A stretch of DNA of 64,000 bases from a bacterium (lineage in GTDB: Bacteria; Zixibacteria; MSB-5A5; GN15; FEB-12), in the NCBI GenBank assembly GCA_016708025.1, contig JADJGQ010000004.1, forward strand, positions 186,001-250,000. Reading direction: 5' to 3'. Below, in pieces: positions 52,652-59,743 of this stretch. The notes beneath the pieces were generated by a model. That model was given only the letters and a program-made list of their open reading frames with translations. It was not told where the DNA came from and made no database searches. The position numbers and the translations under genes are program-made. Each line of letters starts with the position of its first letter. Position 1 is the stretch's first letter.

Positions 52652-53470
52652 CTAGTACCTGCTGATATCCACGCGGGTGATATTGTCGACTACTTCGCCA
52701 AGGAAACGGGTCGCTACAGAAGAGAATTTCTCGGGGACATCGGAGACGAAAAACTTGTGCTCGCCCGGAAGGTTGTGCCCTTTGTCTGTGGCGGCATTAA
52801 GCAGATGTTCACTCTGCATCAAGTCGCGGGCAACGCGGGCGGTCTCCTCGCCGGAGTCGATCAGCATCACTCGATCCCCCATAACATCGGCGATCACATG
52901 CTTGAGCAGTGGATAATGGGTACAGCCAAGGATCAGGGTGTCGACATCAACATCCTTCATAGTTTTGAGATAATCTCTGGCGATCAGGTAGGTTGCTTCT
53001 TTGTTGATATACCCTTCCTCGACCAGCGGGACGAAGAGGGGACAGGCGAGGGAGAAGACCTTGATCTTGGGGTCGATCTCATGAATGGTCCGTGCATATG
53101 AATTGGAGCTGATCGTGGCGACCGTGCCGATAACGCCGATCCGCCCGGACTGAGTTCGCGCGACTGCCGCTTTTGCGCCCGGTTCGATCACGCCGATCAT
53201 CTGAACATCGGAGCCCTTGCGGACTTCGTCGAGGGCGACCGCAGAGGCGGTATTGCAGGCACAGATGATGAACTTTACATGGTGCTCCATCAGGAAGGCG
53301 ACATCCTGATGCGTGAAGCTGGTGATGATCTCTTTGGAACGTCCACCATAGGGGGCCCTGCCAACATCGCCAAAGTAGATGACATCCTCATGCGGGAGGA
53401 TCTTGAAGAGTTCGCGGGCAACCGTCAGGCCGCCGACGCCGGAATCAAAAACACCAATTGGTAGTTCCAT
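52652..53470 (-). CDS. murI: Glutamate racemase
   Basis: A 272-residue cofactor-independent racemase giving D-glutamate for peptidoglycan. It has the two catalytic cysteines C72 (CACNTASA) and C183 (LGCTHYPLL). It also has the N-terminal GVFDSGVGGLTVARE and FGDVGRAPYG. Complete and canonical. It is directly downstream of the cell-wall amidase gene, with an eight-base gap. Confidence 0.95.
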   Translation of the reverse strand: MELPIGVFDSGVGGLTVARELFKILPHEDVIYFGDVGRAPYGGRSKEIITSFTHQDVAFLMEHHVKFIICACNTASAVALDEVRKGSDVQMIGVIEPGAKAAVARTQSGRIGVIGTVATISSNSYARTIHEIDPKIKVFSLACPLFVPLVEEGYINKEATYLIARDYLKTMKDVDVDTLILGCTHYPLLKHVIADVMGDRVMLIDSGEETARVARDLMQSEHLLNAATDKGHNLPGEHKFFVSDVPEKFSSVATRFLGEVVDNITRVDISRY

Positions 53471-53478
53471 CTGGTCAC

Positions 53479-55050
53479 TTACTCTTTGTCTGCGGGGCCG
53501 TTATATTTGGCGGCAAATTCCTTGATTGCCTCGAAAACTCCGGTCGCGACTTTCTTTTGGTAGGCCGGGCTTTTCAGTAGTTTGACCTCGGCTCGATTTG
53601 AAATGAAGGCTGACTCCACCAGCACGGACGGCGTGAAGACTTTGTTCAGAACGAAAAATCCAGCCTGGTCAACGCCGCGTGCAGGAGTCTCCAACGATTT
53701 GCGGAACTGGCGGTCGATCATCAGGGCGAATTCGTGTGATTCGGCCTGGAATTCGGTCATCAGCATTTCATTAAGGATCCCCATGATTGGATCCTCGAGC
53801 GACATTCCGCTATCCATCTCTTCGGCTTCTTCATTCTCTTGCGATTCTTCGCCAGGGGTAGCCTGCATTTCACGAACGAAATAGCTGTTTTCCAGTTGTT
53901 CGACTGCCCGCGCGGAGTCGTTTTTCGCCGGCGCGAGGAAAAAGACATTCCAGCCATTCGCTTTGCGACTGGGAGAGGCATTCGCGTGGATAGAAATAAA
54001 CAGGTCAGCACCCGCGCGATTGGCGATATCAGCACGTTCCTGAAGAGTCAGATAGGTATCGGAGTTGCGGGTCATAATCACTTTGAAACGACCATCGGCG
54101 CGGATCAGATCGGCTAGTTGGCGGGCGATCGCCAGAGCAACATCTTTTTCCCGCGTTTTGTCCGGACCGATCGCGCCATAATCTTTGCCGCCATGTCCGG
54201 CATCAACCACGATGACGTCAATTGTATTGTCGATAGTGGGAGTTTTCGGTTGTCCTGATCCGCCCGGAGCTTTGGTGGAATCGATCTGGAAAGTGACATC
54301 CGGAACGGATATCTGGATGCGGGTCGGCTCCTGGACCAGTTTGTGATGGGTCGTTTTGACTTGTTGCAGACCCTGGCGAACCTGGAAGCTGATCTGGGCG
54401 ACGCCGTCTTCCTGGATCGCCTGAAGCTTGACCAGCAGGCGCGAGTCGAGGCGGGATTCGATCTTTCCGATATTCAGCTTTCCATTGCGGATCGAGACAT
54501 TGATCCAGTTTCCTTCGGTCACAAAGACGCTATAGGCGAGTGGGTCGCTCAGCATGATCTCGATCAGCAGTCCGTTCGCTTTCGCCGAGAAAGCAATATC
54601 AGTGATATTGTATTTCCCCTTTTCCAGACTGACTTTGGAGTCCTTTTTGTCGAAGCGGATCCGTTCGGCAGAGATGCGATCGACAAACGGCATAAAAGTC
54701 TCGGCAGGGAGGTAGATATCTCCCTCCTTATATTCTGTGGCGTAGATCAGGTTGAAGAGGGAATCGTTCAGCCGAAAATAGGGAGAACCGATGAGAAAGG
54801 CGAAGCGGTAGCTTCCGACGACATAGCCGACCTCGTGTCCGGGGATCTCCCAGTCGACCACTCCGGAAATGACTCGCGACAACGAGACCAGGGAGAGGTA
54901 TTCGACGCCGTCATGATTGTACGAGGCGATCTCAACCTCGCCTTCGGCAGACGCAATCTTGATCTTGGCAGAAAGCGATACTGTCAGCAAGAGGATGACG
55001 AGCAACGTGACCAGTGGCAGGGTCAGGCGTAAGCGAGAGGGGATTATCAT
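53479..55050 (-). CDS. N-acetylmuramoyl-L-alanine amidase (Amidase_3)
   Basis: A 523-residue periplasmic cell-wall amidase. The signal sequence (LRLTLPLVTLLVILLLTVSL) leads to a copper-amine-oxidase-N-like domain (~30-145) and an AMIN-like domain (~150-255), then the zinc amidase domain (~280-515): VVDAGHGGKD, TREKDVALAIA, LFISIHANASPS and VLVESAFISNR supply the two His and two Glu ligands. An acidic insert (GEESQENEEAEEMDSGMSLE) followed by a helix lies in the place where E. coli AmiB/AmiC carry their autoinhibitory helix, so control by an activator protein is plausible. The ATG overlaps the smpB stop. Confidence 0.9.
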   Translation of the reverse strand: MIIPSRLRLTLPLVTLLVILLLTVSLSAKIKIASAEGEVEIASYNHDGVEYLSLVSLSRVISGVVDWEIPGHEVGYVVGSYRFAFLIGSPYFRLNDSLFNLIYATEYKEGDIYLPAETFMPFVDRISAERIRFDKKDSKVSLEKGKYNITDIAFSAKANGLLIEIMLSDPLAYSVFVTEGNWINVSIRNGKLNIGKIESRLDSRLLVKLQAIQEDGVAQISFQVRQGLQQVKTTHHKLVQEPTRIQISVPDVTFQIDSTKAPGGSGQPKTPTIDNTIDVIVVDAGHGGKDYGAIGPDKTREKDVALAIARQLADLIRADGRFKVIMTRNSDTYLTLQERADIANRAGADLFISIHANASPSRKANGWNVFFLAPAKNDSARAVEQLENSYFVREMQATPGEESQENEEAEEMDSGMSLEDPIMGILNEMLMTEFQAESHEFALMIDRQFRKSLETPARGVDQAGFFVLNKVFTPSVLVESAFISNRAEVKLLKSPAYQKKVATGVFEAIKEFAAKYNGPADKE

Positions 55051-55526
55051 TCGGGTCGTTTCAAATTCCTGAGAGTTGCGCGGTTGATCCTGCGCTTGGC
55101 ATCGGCTTCAGCGATCGCCTGGCGCTTGTCATACGTTTTACGTCCAATCCCAAGGCCAAGTTCAACTTTGGCGTGCTTTCCCTTGAAGTAGAGGGAAAGG
55201 GGGACTAGGGTCATCCCTTTCTGTTCGGTGCGGGCGAACAGCTTGCGGATCTCTTTCTTGTGCAGCAGCAACCGTCGTGGCCGGAGGGGGTCGATCTCCT
55301 GGTGGGTGGACATTTTGTATGGGTTGATGTGCATACTGATCAGCATAACAGACCCGTTCTGGACGATGGCGTAGGCCTCGTTTAGGCTGACTTTGCCCTC
55401 ACGAATCGACTTAACCTCGCTCCCCCGAAGCTCGATCCCGGCCTCGTAGGTATCGACTATCTCGTACTCGTGCCGTGCTTTACGGTTACGGGTGACGATC
55501 TGGATGTCATCCTTGTCGGTCTGCAT
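55047..55526 (-). CDS. smpB: SsrA-binding protein SmpB
   Basis: About 159 residues from the ATG at 55526. SmpB binds tmRNA and is needed for trans-translation of stalled ribosomes. Landmarks are IVTRNRKARHEYEIVDTYEAG, LRGSEVKSIREGKVSLNEAY, HINPYKMSTHQEIDPLRPR and the basic tail KTYDKRQAIAEADAKRRINR. The upstream in-frame ATG (55562) would add 12 unrelated residues. A promoter -10 box lies seven bases ahead of 55526 and there is no Shine-Dalgarno sequence, so the mRNA may be leaderless. No tmRNA gene is visible in the window. Confidence 0.95.
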   Translation of the reverse strand: MQTDKDDIQIVTRNRKARHEYEIVDTYEAGIELRGSEVKSIREGKVSLNEAYAIVQNGSVMLISMHINPYKMSTHQEIDPLRPRRLLLHKKEIRKLFARTEQKGMTLVPLSLYFKGKHAKVELGLGIGRKTYDKRQAIAEADAKRRINRATLRNLKRPE

Positions 55527-55533
55527 AGCGGCA

Positions 55534-55562
55534 AGAATACCGGGCAGGCAGGCCATTGGCAA
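55534..55562 (-). promoter_or_regulatory. Leaderless promoter of the smpB cluster
   Basis: On the minus strand TTGCCA (55562-55557), a 17-base spacer and TATTCT (55539-55534), then seven bases to the smpB ATG. It probably drives smpB, the amidase, murI, the YiiX-like gene and rdgB. Confidence 0.65.
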
Positions 55563-55711
55563 CGAAAAAGACCAGAACCGACAAGATGGGGTATCCCACT
55601 GTCGTTTGGGAAAATAGGGGATGGTGGCTTCAAAAAACCGGACAAACTGACGACATTAATAGTACCGGGCGAACAGAAACGCCTTTTGGTAAAGGGGTAT
55701 GGAGGAGACGC

Positions 55712-56089
55712 ATGACTACCGGTTCAGGGAAAAAGATCCTGGTGGTAGATGACGATCCGGCAATCAGTGGATTGATTTCCGCGATTCTTGGCAAGGATGG
55801 ATATTCGGTGATAGTCGCGAATTGCGGCTCCGATGGGGTCCGCAAAGCAGGCGAAGAGCATCCGAAACTGGTTTTGATGGATATCACGATGCCGGATATG
55901 GATGGATACGAGGCAACTCGTCTGATCAAGTCGGCTCCGGACATGAAGGATATTCCGGTGATATTTTTGACGGGACGGTCGGCCAGCGAAGATGGCGGCC
56001 GCGCATTTACGTCGGGCGGATTGACGTTCATGCGGAAGCCGTTTACCGCCCAGCAGTTGCGGGACCTGGTCTCGCTGGCGGTGCAATAG
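55712..56089 (+). CDS. Stand-alone response regulator receiver
   Basis: About 125 residues from the ATG at 55712, which follows GGAGGAG; the longer frame upstream has no family match. A single receiver domain: acidic cluster ILVVDDDPA, phospho-acceptor Asp in LVLMDITMPDMDG, Thr in IFLTGRS and Lys in FMRKPFT. There is no output domain, so it acts CheY-like through protein contacts. No histidine kinase is adjacent. A second receiver gene follows after 82 bases. Confidence 0.87.
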   Translation: MTTGSGKKILVVDDDPAISGLISAILGKDGYSVIVANCGSDGVRKAGEEHPKLVLMDITMPDMDGYEATRLIKSAPDMKDIPVIFLTGRSASEDGGRAFTSGGLTFMRKPFTAQQLRDLVSLAVQ

Positions 56090-56171
56090 TCTGCAGCCAT
56101 GAGGCTAAACCAATGTTGGCTTCGTGCCGATACTTAATTCATGCAGCAACTGACAAGGACGGTCCCAGAGC

Positions 56172-56573
56172 ATGTCGTATAAGATAAAGATTCAGACCGC
56201 CAAAGTGCTTGTCGTGGATGACGAGCCTGAGATCACCGATATCGTCGAGACGTTTCTTGCCGAGGCGGGTTACACCGTCACCGTGGAGAATCACTCGCGT
56301 CAGGCGATCGCGAAAGCGAAAGAGTTCAAGCCCGATGTCGTGATCCTGGATATCATGATGCCGGACATCGATGGTTACGCTATCTGTCAGGAGATCAAGC
56401 AGGATCCCGCGCTGGCCAGCGTACCGATCATTTTCCTGACCGGTAAAGACCGGAATGATGACATGGGCCGTTCGTTCAAAGCCGGCGGAGACATGTTCAT
56501 CAAAAAGCCGTTCTCCTGCGAACGGCTCCTTGAGATCGTTAATCTCGTCGTTATGTCGACCTCGCGCCACTGA
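56172..56573 (+). CDS. Stand-alone response regulator receiver
   Basis: A 133-residue receiver with all key residues: VLVVDDEPE, DVVILDIMMPDIDG (phospho-Asp), IFLTGK (Thr) and MFIKKPFS (Lys). It has an 11-residue basic N-terminal lead and no output domain. It shares about half its residues with the preceding receiver; the pair may have arisen by duplication and could form a phosphorelay or share a distant kinase. Confidence 0.87.
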   Translation: MSYKIKIQTAKVLVVDDEPEITDIVETFLAEAGYTVTVENHSRQAIAKAKEFKPDVVILDIMMPDIDGYAICQEIKQDPALASVPIIFLTGKDRNDDMGRSFKAGGDMFIKKPFSCERLLEIVNLVVMSTSRH

Positions 56574-56604
56574 TCGCGGGGTCGTTCAGTTTCCCACCGT
56601 AATT

Positions 56605-57555
56605 CTATCTGACAGCATCTGCCAGCTCATCGAGGAATTTCTGTTCTTCGACGCCGTGCATTTTACAAGCCATACTGACTGATTCAAACGCCTGTCCCGG
56701 ACAATCAAAACAACCCGAGCCAAAGTATCGCTGAAAGACGGCACGTGCTTCCGGATAGTTCTGCAGTACTTCGCCGATCATGGATGATCCATCAACCTGC
56801 GGCGACCCTGTTTTAGTTATCTTGATCCCGGCCTCTTCCAGATGGCGTTCGAGCGAATCGATCATTCCAGCCATATCGAGACCGTGATTCCGGCAGGCCA
56901 TGCCGATCGTTACTCCCATCATTCTCACTTTGTCTATATGGCCCGGGAGCGCCAGCGAGGATAACCCTTTTGCAATGAGCAATTCTTTGACCGAGGGGAC
57001 CAGATCGACCAGATCGGATACGCGTGAATGTTGCGACACGGTGACAGTTACTGCGGGCCGGGCTTCGGGTAGGGGTGTCCGAGTCGGTGGCGCCACGGCC
57101 ACTACCTGCGGGGACGGTGACTTTTGCACGACTATATTCGGTTGGAGTGCCGGTGCCGGTTTTTGCTGGAGAGTTGCCCAGATATTGATGACAAACATCA
57201 GGATCGAAACCAATTGCAGTGTGGCAAAGATCTCAAAGCCGATTTCAAGCGATCGATTGTCCATTTGCAGCGCGAATCCCTTGGTCAGGACCATGCCGAC
57301 CAGGCTGAGATTGCCGAGCCAGAAATGAACGGCGATCCATCCGGGGAAGCGAATGTCCGCGCCGTTGAATCGCGGGAGGATGAAGTAGCCGATGCCGAAA
57401 ACCATCATCGACATAAATCCCGCAAGGTTAAAGTGGGTATGCGCGTACTTGGCAAAATAGGCGAGACTGGGCAATGAGTTGAACATCGCAAGAATCGAAC
57501 CGATCGCCAGGTAGGCGACTGAGGCGTAGATAAACCGTTTCATATACGGGGTCAT
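56605..57555 (-). CDS. Heme-copper oxidase-like (NnrS-type) membrane domain fused to two DUF1858 domains
   Basis: About 316 residues from the ATG at 57555 (AGGAG six bases upstream). Four membrane helices come first (~1-140), with H-T-H-F-N-L-A-G-F-M-S-M-M-V-F-G-I and ILPRFNG resembling a CcoN/NnrS-type heme-binding segment. A Pro-rich linker (~145-190) follows, then two DUF1858 domains. The second has the canonical SGCFDCPGQ Cys pair (~280). The first lacks both Cys. DUF1858 proteins often accompany anaerobic redox and nitrogen-oxide genes. An FNR-type box lies upstream, so anaerobic or NO control is plausible. The exact function is unknown. Confidence 0.78.
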   Translation of the reverse strand: MTPYMKRFIYASVAYLAIGSILAMFNSLPSLAYFAKYAHTHFNLAGFMSMMVFGIGYFILPRFNGADIRFPGWIAVHFWLGNLSLVGMVLTKGFALQMDNRSLEIGFEIFATLQLVSILMFVINIWATLQQKPAPALQPNIVVQKSPSPQVVAVAPPTRTPLPEARPAVTVTVSQHSRVSDLVDLVPSVKELLIAKGLSSLALPGHIDKVRMMGVTIGMACRNHGLDMAGMIDSLERHLEEAGIKITKTGSPQVDGSSMIGEVLQNYPEARAVFQRYFGSGCFDCPGQAFESVSMACKMHGVEEQKFLDELADAVR

Positions 57556-57613
57556 GCTGATCTCCTGAATCGTAACGTTGAGCGGAAGATCGGATGGTTG
57601 TTGCACGAAGTCC

Positions 57614-57627
57614 TTGATTTAGGTCAA
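57614..57627 (-). promoter_or_regulatory. FNR/CRP-family binding site
   Basis: On the minus strand TTGAC-CTAA-ATCAA, nine of ten matches to the FNR consensus TTGAT-N4-ATCAA. It is centred about 41.5 bases before a transcript start predicted near 57579, with a weak -10 (GATCTT) at 57591-57586. This is the standard class II activator position for the DUF1858 gene. It also argues for the ATG at 57555 over a GTG at 57606. Confidence 0.6.
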
Positions 57628-57863
57628 ACCGGGCGGTTATAGGCGCAAAAACAGGGAGTTAGCCTCAGTCGCAGAGGGAAATGACGGTCAAACATAGACT
57701 TAACTGGGCCAATATTTTGTTTAAGAACGGCGCCCCGCCGGTCGAACAGGTGTATAAGGATTAGTCACGACAATCGCTCGATTAATCAGCGTTTCTTGGT
57801 AATTGTGTATTCTCCCAGCAAGTCCGGGTACTGGTTCAACCGCCTTTTAGCAAGGAGGAAGGA

Positions 57864-58352
57864 ATGAGGTCATTGACGAAGCGATTTGTGGGGCTTGGCC
57901 TGTTGGTACTTCTCTGTACCGGCACGGCTCTGGCTCAACCGGTATCGTCGCGGCATGGAGTCGGCCCGTACTTTGGATTTGGGGCTGATCCAGACCAATT
58001 CATAGTGGGAGGTCAGGGGATAATCGGACTGTCTGGTTCGCGGGTACATTTCAGTCCGAGTATGGATTTCGGCATAGGTGATGAGATCAATGCAGTCACG
58101 ATCAATTTTGATGTCACCTATGACTTTTTGCCGGCCAGCTCGAGAGTGGCGTTTTATGCCGGAGCCGGCCCGACCCTGGCATTTCTGTCATCGGACCGTT
58201 ACGATGACGACACCGAGGCTGGATTGTCTTTGGTCACCGGTGTGAAACTCCCGGGCAAAACGGGGAATTCGTTTAATATCGGTATACGGGCAGGACTGGG
58301 GGACATCCCTGAAATGCGGATGACCGCGGCCTATATCTTCAATATGCGTTAA
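57864..58352 (+). CDS. Small outer-membrane beta-barrel-like protein
   Basis: A 162-residue exported protein with signal peptide (MRSLTKRFVGLGLLVLLCTGTALA). The mature part (~137 residues) shows alternating hydrophobic strands typical of an eight-stranded barrel: VGPYFGFGADPDQFIVGG, INFDVTYDFLP, VAFYAGAGPTLAFL, FNIGIRAGLGD. It ends MTAAYIFNMR, close to an aromatic C-terminal strand. AAGGAGGAAGG gives a strong ribosome-binding site. Probable outer-membrane porin-like or OmpW/OmpA-barrel-like protein with unknown role. It has its own terminator. Confidence 0.75.
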   Translation: MRSLTKRFVGLGLLVLLCTGTALAQPVSSRHGVGPYFGFGADPDQFIVGGQGIIGLSGSRVHFSPSMDFGIGDEINAVTINFDVTYDFLPASSRVAFYAGAGPTLAFLSSDRYDDDTEAGLSLVTGVKLPGKTGNSFNIGIRAGLGDIPEMRMTAAYIFNMR

Positions 58353-58388
58353 GTGGCGATAAAGGGAGATTCCGGAAAGTCGGAACAC

Positions 58389-58428
58389 CGGCCGTTGGAG
58401 TTCAAGGAATAACTCCGGCGGCCGTTTT
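58389..58428 (+). terminator. Terminator of the outer-membrane protein gene
   Basis: CGGCCGTTGGAGTT (58389-58402) pairs with AACTCCGGCGGCCG (58411-58424) over 14 positions, two of them G-U, followed by TTTTATTTT. Confidence 0.82.
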
Positions 58429-58459
58429 ATTTTGGGATCAGATGGATTGCTGATAAACG

Positions 58460-58487
58460 AAAAACGGCGGGGTCTCAAACCCCGCCG
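58460..58487 (-). terminator. Terminator of the oxidoreductase operon
   Basis: On the minus strand CGGCGGGGT (58487-58479), a five-base loop and ACCCCGCCG (58473-58465), followed by TTTTT. It lies 28 bases past the last gene of the operon. Confidence 0.85.
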
Positions 58488-58514
58488 GCGAGTTGAAGAT
58501 AGATCGGCAAGTGT

Positions 58515-58958
58515 TTAGACCGCCGATTTCATTTTTTCCTGCGGCAGGACGATCTCTTTCCATTCCAGCGCCTTGGTCGGGCAGAAATGAGCGCAGACCG
58601 GATCGCCACCACAGAGATCACACTTTATGACGAGGTTGTGCAGTTTGTCATGGAGCGAGCAGCCAAAGGGACAGGCAGCAACGCAGGCCATACAACGGAC
58701 ACAAACTTTCGGGTCTATCTCATACGCGCCAGTCACCGGGTTAAGAGTGATGGCGTTGACCAGGCATGATTTGACGCAGGCCGGGTCCTCACACTGAAAA
58801 CAGACGACCGGGACATAAAGGTCCTTAAATCCACCAGCGAGCGGATAAATTCTGCTTCGTCCCGGTTTGCCATCCACCTGATGAGTGAACGAGCAGGCCA
58901 GTTCACAGGTCCGGCAGCCGGTGCAGAGGTCGGGTTTGACCATGAAGCGGTGATTCAT
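58515..58958 (-). CDS. Four-cluster [4Fe-4S] ferredoxin (HydN/HycB-like)
   Basis: A 147-residue iron-sulfur protein of the DmsB/HycB/HydN type with four Cys motifs: CTGCRTCELAC, CFQCEDPACVKSC, CVRCMACVAACP and CDLCGGDPVCAHFCP. It should hold four [4Fe-4S] clusters and carry electrons between partners. There is no signal peptide, so it is cytoplasmic. Last gene of the operon; its ATG overlaps the stop of the NuoG-like gene, so it is likely a subunit of, or electron partner for, the complex. Confidence 0.92.
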   Translation of the reverse strand: MNHRFMVKPDLCTGCRTCELACSFTHQVDGKPGRSRIYPLAGGFKDLYVPVVCFQCEDPACVKSCLVNAITLNPVTGAYEIDPKVCVRCMACVAACPFGCSLHDKLHNLVIKCDLCGGDPVCAHFCPTKALEWKEIVLPQEKMKSAV

Positions 58959-59743
58959 TTCAGATCCTCCCGACTCCAGGCAGCAATGGCGCCCATGTTG
59001 GTTGCGGTCTCCTTGCGATGTGATTCATCATTCAAGTCGAAATAGTCTGCCGGGATATTCCGGTGCGCAATCAGGTACTCGGCGAATTCGCGGGTAATGG
59101 TCGGCGCGCCGGTCCGCTTGTCGGTCACCATCTCAAACTGCTTCTTCCAAATAGTTCTGGTTTTGCCCGAATCGGTGAACTTGATGTAATTGGTTGGGCA
59201 GTTGAGAGCGCAGGCGAGACAGCCGACACAACTCTCCGGAGCTTCACCCAATGGCGGGGCGATCTCACGACCGTGGCCGCGATTGACGGTCGAGATCGCA
59301 TGGAAACCCATCGTATCGCAGATGCGGGTGCAGATGCCGCAGAGGATACAATCGTTCGGTTCCGGGACTGGCTGGAAGCTGGTGGAATTTATGCCGTAAT
59401 CCGCGGCGAGCTGTTGAATCAAGGGTGTGTGCGGATTACGGGCTAACATCAGGTCGATAATTGTTTTGCGCAGTTCGATCACCTGGTTTGAATGGGTCTG
59501 AACGATCAGACCATCGGCCACGGGGTAGAGGCAGGAGGTGACCATGTCGGACCAGCCGTTCCATTCCGCTTTGGTGATCTCCACCATGCAAACGCGGCAG
59601 CCGCCATAGGGTTCGACAGCGTCATGCTGGCACAGGGCAGGGACATCGATCCCTTCGCGGCGAAGGACCTTGAGGAGGTACTCGCCTTCAGTCGCCCGGA
59701 CCAGCTTGCCGTTGACGGTTATCGTAACAGTTTTCATACTCAT
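58955..59743 (-). CDS. NuoG/HoxU-like iron-sulfur subunit, short form
   Basis: About 262 residues from the ATG at 59743, which overlaps the NuoF-like stop (ATGA). The N-terminal plant-type [2Fe-2S] domain has C-x-x-x-x-x-G-G-C-R-V-C (LCQHDAVEPYGGCRVCMVEI) and a later Cys in TSCLYPVADG. Then come two [4Fe-4S] motifs, CILCGICTRICD and CVGCLACALNCP. The His-Cys3 cluster segment usually found between them in NuoG/HydA (D-C-P-x-C) is missing. There is no H-cluster or molybdopterin domain. It resembles the electron-input arm of HydA without the hydrogenase, and probably relays electrons between the flavin of the NuoF-like subunit and ferredoxin. Confidence 0.88.
   Translation of the reverse strand: MSMKTVTITVNGKLVRATEGEYLLKVLRREGIDVPALCQHDAVEPYGGCRVCMVEITKAEWNGWSDMVTSCLYPVADGLIVQTHSNQVIELRKTIIDLMLARNPHTPLIQQLAADYGINSTSFQPVPEPNDCILCGICTRICDTMGFHAISTVNRGHGREIAPPLGEAPESCVGCLACALNCPTNYIKFTDSGKTRTIWKKQFEMVTDKRTGAPTITREFAEYLIAHRNIPADYFDLNDESHRKETATNMGAIAAWSREDLK

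Noticed and set aside
57555..57606. GTG at 57606 as the start of the DUF1858 fusion
   Set aside because: It has a possible AAGGA site, but the predicted FNR-dependent transcript starts downstream of it and the ATG at 57555 has a better ribosome-binding site. It remains an alternative.
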